Of a stretch of 64,000 nucleotides of DNA, positions 39,943 through 47,500 are shown one piece after another. The notes below the pieces were generated by a model. The model was not told where the DNA came from and did no database searches. It saw nothing but the letters and a program-made list of their open reading frames with translations. The stretch is from CAYOUV01 sp964407265. GTDB taxonomy: Bacteria; Chloroflexota; Anaerolineae; Anaerolineales; Villigracilaceae. A program made the translations under genes and the position numbers. Within the stretch, counting starts at the first letter, position 1. Each line of letters begins with the position of its first letter. The stretch lies in NCBI GenBank assembly GCA_964407265.1, contig CAYOUV010000003.1, forward strand, positions 1 through 64,000. The letters run 5' to 3'.

Positions 39943-40077
39943 TTATCCAGATATTGAGATGGGAGTGGACTTCTTGGTGATCAGCCGGTAGGCCGAGCGG
40001 AGCGCTTCGAAACCACCGACTACGATCGCGATGATCAGGGCGAATTTCGCCATCTGGGTCATCAGCAAGACCAGCAT
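39943..40077 (-). CDS. possible small membrane protein or gene remnant
   Basis: Between the ABC-F stop and the terminator one minus-strand frame stays open and reads like protein. The last 44 codons from ATG 40077 encode a single hydrophobic helix (MTQMAKFALIIAIVVGGFEA) and a basic tail. The frame continues upstream past 40164 into the ABC-F gene (VVSVGIAFAHLQGAF) with no ATG, GTG or TTG, and no Shine-Dalgarno precedes 40077. So it is either a short protein from a weak start, or the remains of a longer gene whose start was lost. No family recognised. Confidence 0.35.
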   Translation of the reverse strand: MLVLLMTQMAKFALIIAIVVGGFEALRSAYRLITKKSTPISISG

Positions 40078-40163
40078 GTTTGCGGTCGGCGCTTCTAGCG
40101 GACCGCCAGCCAGGGTCTCGGCTGTAAAGGCCCCCTGCAGATGGGCAAAGGCGATTCCGACGC

Positions 40164-41807
40164 TTACAACGCGTAACGATAATGGAGTGTTTGCTGCTCC
40201 ACCAACCAGATATCGCTGGCGAAGCGTTCGATGAAATAGCGGTCGTGGACAACCGCCAGCACCGTTCCCTCGAAATTCTCCAGGGCTTGCTCGAAGCGTG
40301 CCCGCGAGGGGATGTCCAGGTGGTTGAGGGGTTCGTCGAGCAGCAGGAAGGTGCAGCCTCGCGAAACCAAAAGCGCCAACTGCAAACGGGCACGCTCCCC
40401 GAAGGATAAATCCCCGCTTGGGCGCAGGGGGTCATCGCCGCTGAACAGGAAATAATGCAAGAAATTCCGGGCCTCGGTCTGGTTGAAAGACGAAACACGC
40501 TGCACCATTTCCAGCGCGGAACGGTCCGGATCGAGCGTCTCCTGTTCCTGGGTCATGTAGCCGAGGCTGACGCTCGCTCCCAGGCGGACGTTCCCGGCCA
40601 GCGGCGCCAGTTGCCCGGCAATGGTACGCAGCAGGGTGGTCTTGCCGCAGCCATTAGGCCCGGTCAGGGCGATACGCTGGCCCGCCCGAATGTAGAAATC
40701 CAACCCACTCAACAGTGGTTGGTGCGCGAGATAGCCGACCGAAAGGTCCTGGGCGATGACCACATCTTTGCCCAGGTTGCCCGGCGTTTCGAATTCGAGT
40801 TTCATCTGCCATGAAGGCCGCGGTTTCTCAATATGCTCTTCGGTCAGGATCTGTTCGATACGCTTTTCGATGTGTTTGGCACGTCCCGCCACATTCTTGG
40901 TGGCGCGGTTGCCGAAGAATCCGACCGAGAAACCGTCAGTATTGGATGGATCGGCTTTACCACCTTTTTTCATCCTGGTCAGGCCGCGGATGTGAGCAGC
41001 TGCTGCCCGCAACTGGGCCAGCTGGTTTTGCTGGTCCTGGTAGGACTGTAATTGCTTTTCCCCATCGACCAATTTTTGCTCGACGTAGGCGCTGTAATTC
41101 CCATCATATTGCTGCAGTGAATGTGTAACCGGATCGAGTTCCAAAACGCGCGTAACGGTATTGTCCAGGAAGGCGCGATCATGCGAAATGACCAGTACCG
41201 CCCCCTTGAAACGCGACAGCCAGCCTTCGAGCCAGGCCAGCATCTCGAGGTCGAGGTGGTTGGTCGGTTCGTCCAGCAGGAGCAAGTGTGGTTCATCCAG
41301 CAGGATGCGCGCCAGCATCAAGCGCGTCTTCTGTCCGCCGGAAAGTTGCTGGATCAGGGTGCGCGGATCGAATTCAGCCAGACCCAATGCTGCCAGCACT
41401 TTTACCGGCTGGAGGCTGCTGGTTGACAGTAGTTGTAGGGCCTGGTCATAGCGCGTCTGCAGCTTGGAGTCATCGGGAGCGGAGGCGAGCGCTGTTGCCA
41501 GCCTGGCAACGCGCGTTTCAAGTTCTTCGGTCGATACGAAAGCCGACCCGAGCGCGGATTGAATCGTCTGCCCGGGTTCAAGATCCAGGCCCTGTGCCAG
41601 ATACCCAATTCGTAGATCGGGATAGGTGTGCACAACCACCCCTTTGTCAGGCTGTTCCTCACCGACCAGGATGCGTAAAAGGGTGGTCTTGCCGCAGCCA
41701 TTTGGGCCGATCAAACCGACCCGATCACCGGTACTGAGACTGAAGGATATATTGTTTAGAATTGGATTGATGCCATAAGATTTAGAGAGATGATGTGCGG
41801 AAAGCAT
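40164..41807 (-). CDS. ABC-F family ATPase
   Basis: A 547-residue protein with two ABC domains and no membrane segments. Domain 1 has GPNGCGKTTLLRILVG, signature LSGGQKTRLMLARILL and LLLLDEPTNHLD. Domain 2 has GPNGCGKTTLLRTIAG, signature LSFGERARLQLALLV and FLLLDEPLNHLD. The linker between them (~220-310) is charged. ABC-F proteins bind the ribosomal E site and either aid translation or protect against antibiotics. The ATG at 41807 follows AGGAG by 5 bases; a GTG 6 bases earlier overlaps that site. The leader with a tiny reading frame and terminator upstream suggests induction by ribosome stalling, as in antibiotic-resistance members. Confidence 0.93.
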   Translation of the reverse strand: MLSAHHLSKSYGINPILNNISFSLSTGDRVGLIGPNGCGKTTLLRILVGEEQPDKGVVVHTYPDLRIGYLAQGLDLEPGQTIQSALGSAFVSTEELETRVARLATALASAPDDSKLQTRYDQALQLLSTSSLQPVKVLAALGLAEFDPRTLIQQLSGGQKTRLMLARILLDEPHLLLLDEPTNHLDLEMLAWLEGWLSRFKGAVLVISHDRAFLDNTVTRVLELDPVTHSLQQYDGNYSAYVEQKLVDGEKQLQSYQDQQNQLAQLRAAAAHIRGLTRMKKGGKADPSNTDGFSVGFFGNRATKNVAGRAKHIEKRIEQILTEEHIEKPRPSWQMKLEFETPGNLGKDVVIAQDLSVGYLAHQPLLSGLDFYIRAGQRIALTGPNGCGKTTLLRTIAGQLAPLAGNVRLGASVSLGYMTQEQETLDPDRSALEMVQRVSSFNQTEARNFLHYFLFSGDDPLRPSGDLSFGERARLQLALLVSRGCTFLLLDEPLNHLDIPSRARFEQALENFEGTVLAVVHDRYFIERFASDIWLVEQQTLHYRYAL

Positions 41808-41826
41808 AAGCACTCCTGTAGCAATT

Positions 41827-41855
41827 AAACGAAAACCGGGGGCTGACGCCCCCGG
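41827..41855 (-). terminator. attenuator-type terminator in the ABC-F leader
   Basis: On the minus strand CCGGGGGC-GTCA-GCCCCCGG is followed by TTTTCGTTT, ending 20 bases before the ABC-F start codon. It lies after the promoter and leader peptide, so it would end most transcripts before the gene. Confidence 0.8.
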
Positions 41856-41901
41856 CTGGAATCAACACAGCGGGTCGTACCCCGAAAAAAGTCTCAAATG
41901 G

Positions 41902-41919
41902 CTACAGGTTGTCGGTCAT
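41902..41919 (-). CDS. leader peptide MTDNL upstream of the ABC-F gene
   Basis: ATG ACC GAC AAC CTG TAG, five codons, with AGGAG 8 bases before the ATG (and AAGGA directly next to it). It lies between an extended -10 promoter and a terminator in the 5' leader of the ABC-F gene. Its last bases CCTGTAGC are perfectly complementary to GCTACAGG just upstream of the ABC-F start, overlapping that gene's Shine-Dalgarno. This is the arrangement of leader peptides that sense stalled ribosomes; expression is inferred, not seen. Confidence 0.6.
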   Translation of the reverse strand: MTDNL

Positions 41920-41951
41920 TCCTTACTCTCCTACTAATTACGGACGGCGGG

Positions 41952-41960
41952 ATTATAACA
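41952..41960 (-). promoter_or_regulatory. extended -10 promoter of the ABC-F operon
   Basis: TGTTATAAT on the minus strand (TGn plus perfect TATAAT), without a good -35. The predicted start near 41945 gives a leader of about 138 bases. Confidence 0.7.
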
Positions 41961-41969
41961 TAATTTGGA

Positions 41970-42686
41970 TTACGCCTCACCGTTCACGGTAATTGTCCGA
42001 ATCAATCGAAGCATACGCTCGTAATGCGAACCCTGCCAGTAGACCTGGTCGCAATCTTGGCAGATGGCGAAATCGTTGAAGTATTTCCTGGTCAGCGGTT
42101 CGAGGCGCGCCAGCACGTCCCGTTTATCGACCGGTTCCAATAGTCCGTTGCAGCGTATGCAGCGGCGAAAAGGCTGGATCCTTTCGGCCAGGTCGTAGCG
42201 GCGCACGACCTCACGTAATTGCTCCAGCGGATCCAGCGAGCGCGGACTGTAGCCGAAGCGCAGGATTTTACGCATTAGCAAATGCCGGTCGCGGCTGAGC
42301 AGGATGCGATTATCGCCCGCGGCGAAATGCGCCAGCTGTTCGTCGTCGTAATCGTTGCGATACAGGCAGTCGAAGCCCAGCATGCGCAGATGGGCTGCCA
42401 GGCGGCCGAGGTGGCTGTCCAGCAGGAAGCACGGTGGATCGAATGGGCAGCCGGGGAGGTTTGGCCAGACCTCGACTTGATCTCCGTCCTGCGTGATATA
42501 TCCCAGATCGCTCTGCTGGCCGTTGACCTGGATCCGGCCGACTTCGGTGTGCGGCACGCCAAGCGCTTCGATCAAGTGCTTGACCGATTGCCGGCCTTTG
42601 AAGGCCACCTGGAGCGGTTCTCCGCGCGCTTCGCGCGAAAGGAAGAAATCCAATCCCTGATGAAAGTTATAGATCGCCTGGCTCAT
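41970..42686 (-). CDS. Mut7-C RNase domain protein with N-terminal ubiquitin-like domain
   Basis: A 238-residue protein. Residues ~1-80 are a beta-grasp (Mut7-C ubiquitin) domain (KGRQSVKHLIEALGVPHTEV, YITQDGDQVEVW). The Mut7-C domain begins at FLLDSHLGRLAAHLRMLGFD, a PIN-like nuclease pattern with ILLSRDRHLL. It ends in a zinc ribbon (CIRCNGLL and CQDCDQVYW). Members are predicted RNases; no substrate is known. It lies upstream of the ABC-F leader on the same strand, ending 10 bases before the ABC-F promoter, and starts about 100 bases after the terminator at 42736. Confidence 0.9.
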   Translation of the reverse strand: MSQAIYNFHQGLDFFLSREARGEPLQVAFKGRQSVKHLIEALGVPHTEVGRIQVNGQQSDLGYITQDGDQVEVWPNLPGCPFDPPCFLLDSHLGRLAAHLRMLGFDCLYRNDYDDEQLAHFAAGDNRILLSRDRHLLMRKILRFGYSPRSLDPLEQLREVVRRYDLAERIQPFRRCIRCNGLLEPVDKRDVLARLEPLTRKYFNDFAICQDCDQVYWQGSHYERMLRLIRTITVNGEA

Positions 42687-42735
42687 GCTGCGCTTATTGA
42701 TAGTGTAGCCTCTGCCAGGGGGCGAGTCAACTTAA

Positions 42736-42778
42736 ATCAAAAACGTGAGGCTTTGTGTACTGACCCCACGTTTTTGAT
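42736..42778. terminator. terminator of the amine-catabolism cluster
   Basis: ATCAAAAACGTGAGG (42736-42750) pairs with CCCCACGTTTTTGAT (42764-42778), one mismatch, with a 13-base loop. It lies just past the last gene of the 42787-59431 cluster. Confidence 0.85.
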
Positions 42779-42786
42779 GTATGTCG

Positions 42787-43956
42787 TCACACTTTGTGGG
42801 TCACGCTGACCTGGGTGACGATGTCGTATGCTTCCAGTTCCTTGAAGAAACCCTCCGGATCGAGCACGGCCTCGGGCGGGTGTACGCCGGGTGCGACTCG
42901 CTTTTCCGCCAACCAGATCGCTGCTAACGCCGGTGCGACGCCGGTCGGCAGCGCGCCTTTGACGGTCAATGTACCCAGGCGGTAGATCATGGATTTGCCG
43001 CCTTTGGTACCCTTGACTTCGGTGGTGATCTCCTTGGCCCAGTCCGGGGGTTTCCGGGTGGGCGGGGCCAGGAAATCGGTCAGGGGTGGGACAAAATTAC
43101 CCATCATGGCTACCATGAATTCGCGCGGCGTGACTTTGGTTCCTCCCACCTCGACCGGCTCGCGACCGGCAAAGCCGAATTCAGCCAGCACGTTGACCTT
43201 TTCAACTGTTTCCTTGGCCATACCCCAGTAATTGATCTTGAAGAAGCACTCTTTGACGCCCTTGTCCTTGAAGGTCAGCGGGATGGTGGCGACCTCGGAA
43301 TGCAGGGAATAATGCATTGGGAGCAAGCCGACGGGCTGGGTAAACCAGTAGTCCTCAAAGCCGGTCAGCGGCTTTTGCGGGACGAATTCCCCGTTCAAGT
43401 AGACCATCGGTTCGAGAGTCAGCTCGTCCAGGATGGTCGGGACAGCGTAAGTGAAGCGCATGTCGTCCGGGGCGGGCGGCTTTATGCCGTCGTAAATGCG
43501 AATGTATTCGATCGTGTCGAGCCGGTCGGCGGCGTAGCGCGACTGGATATTGGGGATGCCGGGAGCTGAACCCATGCCCAGCACCGCGCTGATGCCCTTT
43601 TCGGCAAAGCGGTCGTTCAATTCCAACTGCTTGAAAGTTGTGTGGAACAGCCCGCCCATATCGGTGTACGAGACGCCCGCCTCGATGCAAGCTTCCATGA
43701 TCTGCAGGTTAGTGTAGTAGACAGTAGCGTTCAGGCAGGAGTCGGCGCCCTTGAGTACCGCCACCAAACGCGCGTGGTCATTGACATCCACCTGCTCGAT
43801 CTTGACTTTGGGGCTCTTAAGATAGTCAGCAACGATCTTGGCGTTTTCGGGGTTGAAGTCAGCGATGACTACCTCGTCCACGCGCTTGTCCCCGGCCAGG
43901 GCTTGCACGGCGATGCAGCCCATCTTTCCTGCCCCACCTACCACGACGATTTTCAT
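42787..43956 (-). CDS. saccharopine dehydrogenase-like oxidoreductase
   Basis: A 389-residue NAD(P)-dependent enzyme. The Rossmann motif VVVGGAGKMGCIAVQAL opens the protein, followed by ADFNPENAKIVADYL. The middle has CLNATVYYTNLQIMEACIEA, SYTDMGG and VLGMGSAPGIPN, typical of the saccharopine dehydrogenase / lysine 6-dehydrogenase / carboxynorspermidine dehydrogenase family. These form or cleave C-N bonds next to an aldehyde of an amino acid or polyamine. The context of amine catabolism and aldehyde dehydrogenases supports oxidative deamination to a semialdehyde, but the substrate is not shown. AAGGAG precedes the ATG. Last gene of the cluster. Confidence 0.85.
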   Translation of the reverse strand: MKIVVVGGAGKMGCIAVQALAGDKRVDEVVIADFNPENAKIVADYLKSPKVKIEQVDVNDHARLVAVLKGADSCLNATVYYTNLQIMEACIEAGVSYTDMGGLFHTTFKQLELNDRFAEKGISAVLGMGSAPGIPNIQSRYAADRLDTIEYIRIYDGIKPPAPDDMRFTYAVPTILDELTLEPMVYLNGEFVPQKPLTGFEDYWFTQPVGLLPMHYSLHSEVATIPLTFKDKGVKECFFKINYWGMAKETVEKVNVLAEFGFAGREPVEVGGTKVTPREFMVAMMGNFVPPLTDFLAPPTRKPPDWAKEITTEVKGTKGGKSMIYRLGTLTVKGALPTGVAPALAAIWLAEKRVAPGVHPPEAVLDPEGFFKELEAYDIVTQVSVTHKV

Positions 43957-43981
43957 GTTGCTCTCCTTGGTAAAAAATATA

Positions 43982-44013
43982 ACGGAGAAGAGTTGCGGCC
44001 TCTTTATCTCCGT
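43982..44013. repeat. ACGGAGA/TCTCCGT hairpin repeat, copy 1
   Basis: ACGGAGA at 43982-43988 and TCTCCGT at 44007-44013 with AGTTGCGG inside. It lies just past the stop of the aldehyde dehydrogenase gene. On the minus strand it is followed by TATATTTTTT, so it may also terminate transcription. Compare 45530-45570. Confidence 0.5.
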
Positions 44014-44016
44014 AAA

Positions 44017-45471
44017 TTATTCAATCGGAAACCACCAGGGTTTCATGCGCGCTTCGACTTCCCAGTGGACGTGCTTGGTTTCCTGGAAGTCCTCCAGTCC
44101 CTCGTGTCCCAATTCACGGCCCAGCCCGGAACGTTTGAACCCGCCGAACGGACCGGCGACGTTATCGACCAGCGGATCGTTGACCCACACGTTGCCGGCT
44201 TCGATCTCATCCATGTACTTGCGCACCTTGCGCGCATCGTTGGTGAAAAGGGTCGCGCCCAGCCCGTAGGGTGACTGGTTCGAACGCTGCAAGGCCTCAT
44301 CGAAATCCTTAACCGACACGACGGGCAGCACCGGTCCGAAAGTTTCGTCGCGCATGACCGCCATTTCCTCCGTGACGTCTGTCAGCACGGTCGGTTCGTA
44401 GTAATAACCCTTGGGTTTGTCGGGCGGAATGCGTCCCCCGGTGAGGAGTTTTGCCCCGGCCTGTACCGCGGCTTGAACCTGCTGGTCAACCGCAGCGCGT
44501 TCGGACGGCCGGATCATGGGCGTGACCTCGCTTTCAGGGTCGATTCCGGGACCGACCACCAGCTTTTGGGTCACCGCGACAACTTGTTCGAGGAATGGTT
44601 GGTAAACCTGCTTTTCGACGTATACGCGTTCGACCGAGGTGCAGACCTGCCCGGCGTTCAGGAATCCGCCCCAAACCGCGGCCCGCGCGGCGGCCGCTAG
44701 ATCGGCATCAGCGCAGACGATCAGGGGGTCCTTGCCGCCCAACTCCAGGTGCAGGTGCTTGATCTCCTCGGCTGCCTGGCGCATGATGTGCTGCCCGACC
44801 TCGGTGCTGCCGGTGAAGGCTACCATGTGCACGTCTGGGTGGGTGACCAGGAAATCGCCAACGCTGCTGCCCGAGCCGGTGACGAGATTGATCACGCCGG
44901 GGGGCAGGTGGTCGAAGATTTTCTCGAAACCGAGCGTGGTCCAGGGAGTATAGGAAGCGGGCTTGACGACCACGGTATTGCCAGCCGCCAGGGCTGGGGC
45001 CAGCTTCCAGGCCAGCAGCAGCAGCGGGTAGTTCCAGGGGACGATCGCCGCCACCACCCCGAGCGGGACTTTGAGCACCAGCGAAAGCTGCCCATCCTCG
45101 GGCGAGGGAATGACCCGACCGCGCGAATCGCGTGAGAGCTCGGCGTAGTAATCGAAACATTGCGCCGACCACTCGACGTAGCCGCGGTTTTTATAGATGG
45201 TGCGACCGGTTTCTTGGGTTAATTCTGTGGCAATGACCTCCAGGTTTTCGCGTAGCCTGCGGGCCACCTCGTGCAGCATGGCGGTTCGTTCAGGGGCCGG
45301 GACCTTGCGCCAGGTCTTGAAGGCTTTTTTGGCAGCCTGGACCGCGCGTTCAGCGTCGGCGATGTCACCCCAAGCCACCTCTCCAAATGCTTCTTCGGTG
45401 GCCGGGTCGATCACCGGGTGCGTGCCGCCGCTGCTGCCTGTGGCTTGGTTGTTGATCCAAAGTTTGCGCAT
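44017..45471 (-). CDS. aldehyde dehydrogenase (betaine-aldehyde type), copy 1
   Basis: A 484-residue NAD(P)-dependent aldehyde dehydrogenase. Asn147 (VPWNYP), Glu243 (LELGGKDP) and the nucleophile Cys277 (NAGQVCTS) are all present. It converts an aldehyde to the acid. It is most like the betaine-/aminoaldehyde group, and has a close relative at 53177-54631 in the same cluster. GAGGTG before the ATG at 45471 decides the start; a longer frame adds 13 residues. It is flanked on both sides by ACGGAGA hairpins, so it may be separately terminated from neighbours. Confidence 0.93.
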   Translation of the reverse strand: MRKLWINNQATGSSGGTHPVIDPATEEAFGEVAWGDIADAERAVQAAKKAFKTWRKVPAPERTAMLHEVARRLRENLEVIATELTQETGRTIYKNRGYVEWSAQCFDYYAELSRDSRGRVIPSPEDGQLSLVLKVPLGVVAAIVPWNYPLLLLAWKLAPALAAGNTVVVKPASYTPWTTLGFEKIFDHLPPGVINLVTGSGSSVGDFLVTHPDVHMVAFTGSTEVGQHIMRQAAEEIKHLHLELGGKDPLIVCADADLAAAARAAVWGGFLNAGQVCTSVERVYVEKQVYQPFLEQVVAVTQKLVVGPGIDPESEVTPMIRPSERAAVDQQVQAAVQAGAKLLTGGRIPPDKPKGYYYEPTVLTDVTEEMAVMRDETFGPVLPVVSVKDFDEALQRSNQSPYGLGATLFTNDARKVRKYMDEIEAGNVWVNDPLVDNVAGPFGGFKRSGLGRELGHEGLEDFQETKHVHWEVEARMKPWWFPIE

Positions 45472-45529
45472 ACTCACCTCGAATGTTAGCCTCTGCGAGA
45501 CTGCATTCACAGAGTCCGTTTTCGTAATT

Positions 45530-45570
45530 CACGGAGAAAGTATTTGCGGTTTTTGCCAACTTTCTCCGTG
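45530..45570. repeat. ACGGAGA/TCTCCGT hairpin repeat, copy 2
   Basis: A perfect 12-base inverted repeat, CACGGAGAAAGT (45530-45541) and ACTTTCTCCGTG (45559-45570), with TTGCGG in the loop as in copy 1. A partial third arm (TTCACAGAG) lies near 45508. It fills the ~120-base gap between AOR copy 1 and the aldehyde dehydrogenase gene. It looks like a small dispersed intergenic element. Confidence 0.6.
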
Positions 45571-45592
45571 CGCTTTGTGTCTGAATGGTTGT

Positions 45593-47479
45593 TCAATCCA
45601 ACATGTCGGCCAGCCATCCCAGCCCGAGCTCCTCCAGTTTTTTACGCTGGGGTGTGCCGGTCGCGACGTCCCAGCCGGACATCTGGTAGTACTGGTCCTT
45701 GGCGGTCTCGAGTTCCGGTTCGGTCAGGAAGACACCATCGCTGGCGCCGTCTTTGAGCGCTTTGAACATCTTTTTGGGCAGCTTGTCATCTTCGCGCGTG
45801 AAGCCCTCGCGGGCATTGAAAGCCCGCAGCAGGTTCAAACGTCGTTCGCCAACTTTTATGATCTCGTCCACGCTGACATCCCAACCGGTGACGAGCTTTA
45901 TCGCCTCACCCAGCTGCTGGACGTCGTACAGGTGCCAGGCTGGTCCGAAGACGAATTGGCAGACGTTGATCGAATCCATGGCCGAATAGACGTGCTCGGT
46001 CACCAGCGCGTAGCGCACTTTTTCTTCATTCAGTACATCGTCCGGCTGCGGATCGGTCAGCCCGATCTGGGCCATGCGTTCGGGATAATCCCCGTAAGAC
46101 GGATCGTGTTCGCTGGACTGGTGGTCGGCGCCGAAGGGATTGACGGCGTAGATCAGGCCTAACGAGCGCTTGACCTGCGGCATGTGCGCTGGAAATTCCT
46201 GTTTCTTGACCGCCACGACCAATTCCTCGGTCCCCCGCCCAATACGTTCGGCAGCCTGCGCGGAGCCGTCGGCCAGCAGGTCGCCGAATCCTTCGCGGTG
46301 GGCAATCTTCTCGACCATCTGGACCATTGCCTCCGCATTGCCGAAACGTAATTCGATCCCGTCGGTGTCTTCTGTCGAGAGCAGACCCTGCTCGAAACAG
46401 TCCATGGCCCAGGCGATGGTTGCGCCGCACGAGATGGTATCCAGACCGTACATGGCGCACAACTGGTTGGCGTAGGCAATGGCTTTGAGATCATCGATAC
46501 CGCAGTACGAGCCGAAAGTAGCCAGGGTTTCGTACTCGGGTCCTCCGTAACGCGGATCGACCCGGTAAGGTCCTTCGGTTACCTCGACCACGCGCTTGCA
46601 GCGCACGGTGCAGGCGTAACAGGTGTCGCGCTCCTTCAGGATGGTGGCAGCCATGGTCTTGCCGTCGATCGCTTTCCAGCCTTTGAAGGTCCCACTGACC
46701 CAGTTGCGGGTCGGCAGGCCGCCGTCCTTGTTCTGACCTGCGAGGACTTCAGCAGTGCCCAAAAGCCCCAGGCCGTAGACGTCCGAATCTTCGAAGTTCT
46801 GCGCACCCCAACGGGCGTGCTGGTTCAGGGCCTTGGAATCAGCCACGGAGGGTCGCTGTTTACCGCGCACGACCACCGCTTTGAGATTCTTGCTGGCCAT
46901 GACCGCACCCATGCCGGTGCGTCCGTTGGCGCGGTTGGCCATGTTCATCAGCGCGGCATAGCGCACCATGTTTTCCCCGGCAATGCCGGTTTGCAAGACC
47001 TGGATCTTGGGGTCGCCCAATTCTGCTTTCAGAATGTCGTCGACCTCGCCGGTGATTTTGCCCCACAGATGGGCAGCTTCCCGCAGTTCGGCCTGGCCGT
47101 CGTGGATCCACAGGTAGACCGGTTTCTCAGCTTTGCCATGGATGACCACTGCGTCGAAACCCGCAAACTTCAATTCAGCCGGGAAGAACCCACCGGACTG
47201 CGAATCGCCAACCGCGCCGGACTGCGGAGATTTGGCGACAGCCGTCAGGCGGCTCTGCCCGGAGATGGGCGCGCCGGTCAGAATCCCGGCGGCCAGGGTC
47301 AGGGTATTTGCGGGTCCGAGCGCATCGGCGTCTGCCGGGGTGTGCTTCAACAGGTAATAAGCACCCATGGCACTGCCGCCCATGTAGGTACGGTAAAAGG
47401 CCTCAGGCGGCGTCTCAATTTCCAGACGCGATTCCGAAAGGTGGACGTGCAGGATTTTTCCTTGATAACCATTCGGCAT
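45593..47479 (-). CDS. aldehyde ferredoxin oxidoreductase, copy 1
   Basis: A 628-residue tungsten/molybdenum bis-pterin enzyme, full length. The N-terminal pterin domain has YMGGSAMGAYYLL and SGGFFPAELKFAGFDA; GRTGMGAVMASKNLKA is the family signature. The 4Fe-4S ligands are Cys287, Cys290 and Cys294 (CxxCxxxC) and Cys507. It oxidises aldehydes to acids, reducing ferredoxin, or the reverse at low potential. AAGGAG precedes the ATG. It is separated from the second AOR by the HemL-like aminotransferase. No ferredoxin, MoaD or tungstate transporter gene is in the window. Confidence 0.94.
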   Translation of the reverse strand: MPNGYQGKILHVHLSESRLEIETPPEAFYRTYMGGSAMGAYYLLKHTPADADALGPANTLTLAAGILTGAPISGQSRLTAVAKSPQSGAVGDSQSGGFFPAELKFAGFDAVVIHGKAEKPVYLWIHDGQAELREAAHLWGKITGEVDDILKAELGDPKIQVLQTGIAGENMVRYAALMNMANRANGRTGMGAVMASKNLKAVVVRGKQRPSVADSKALNQHARWGAQNFEDSDVYGLGLLGTAEVLAGQNKDGGLPTRNWVSGTFKGWKAIDGKTMAATILKERDTCYACTVRCKRVVEVTEGPYRVDPRYGGPEYETLATFGSYCGIDDLKAIAYANQLCAMYGLDTISCGATIAWAMDCFEQGLLSTEDTDGIELRFGNAEAMVQMVEKIAHREGFGDLLADGSAQAAERIGRGTEELVVAVKKQEFPAHMPQVKRSLGLIYAVNPFGADHQSSEHDPSYGDYPERMAQIGLTDPQPDDVLNEEKVRYALVTEHVYSAMDSINVCQFVFGPAWHLYDVQQLGEAIKLVTGWDVSVDEIIKVGERRLNLLRAFNAREGFTREDDKLPKKMFKALKDGASDGVFLTEPELETAKDQYYQMSGWDVATGTPQRKKLEELGLGWLADMLD

Positions 47480-47500
47480 GAGCCGCTCCTTGTCGGTAGA

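Noticed and set aside
43642..44274. Plus-strand open frame of 210 codons
   Set aside because: Spans the 5' part of one minus-strand gene and the 3' part of another; no domain and no ribosome site.
45197..46162. Long plus-strand open frame (321 codons) across the aldehyde dehydrogenase and AOR genes
   Set aside because: It is antisense to two well-supported enzymes, has no family match, and crosses their intergenic gap; high GC makes such shadows common.
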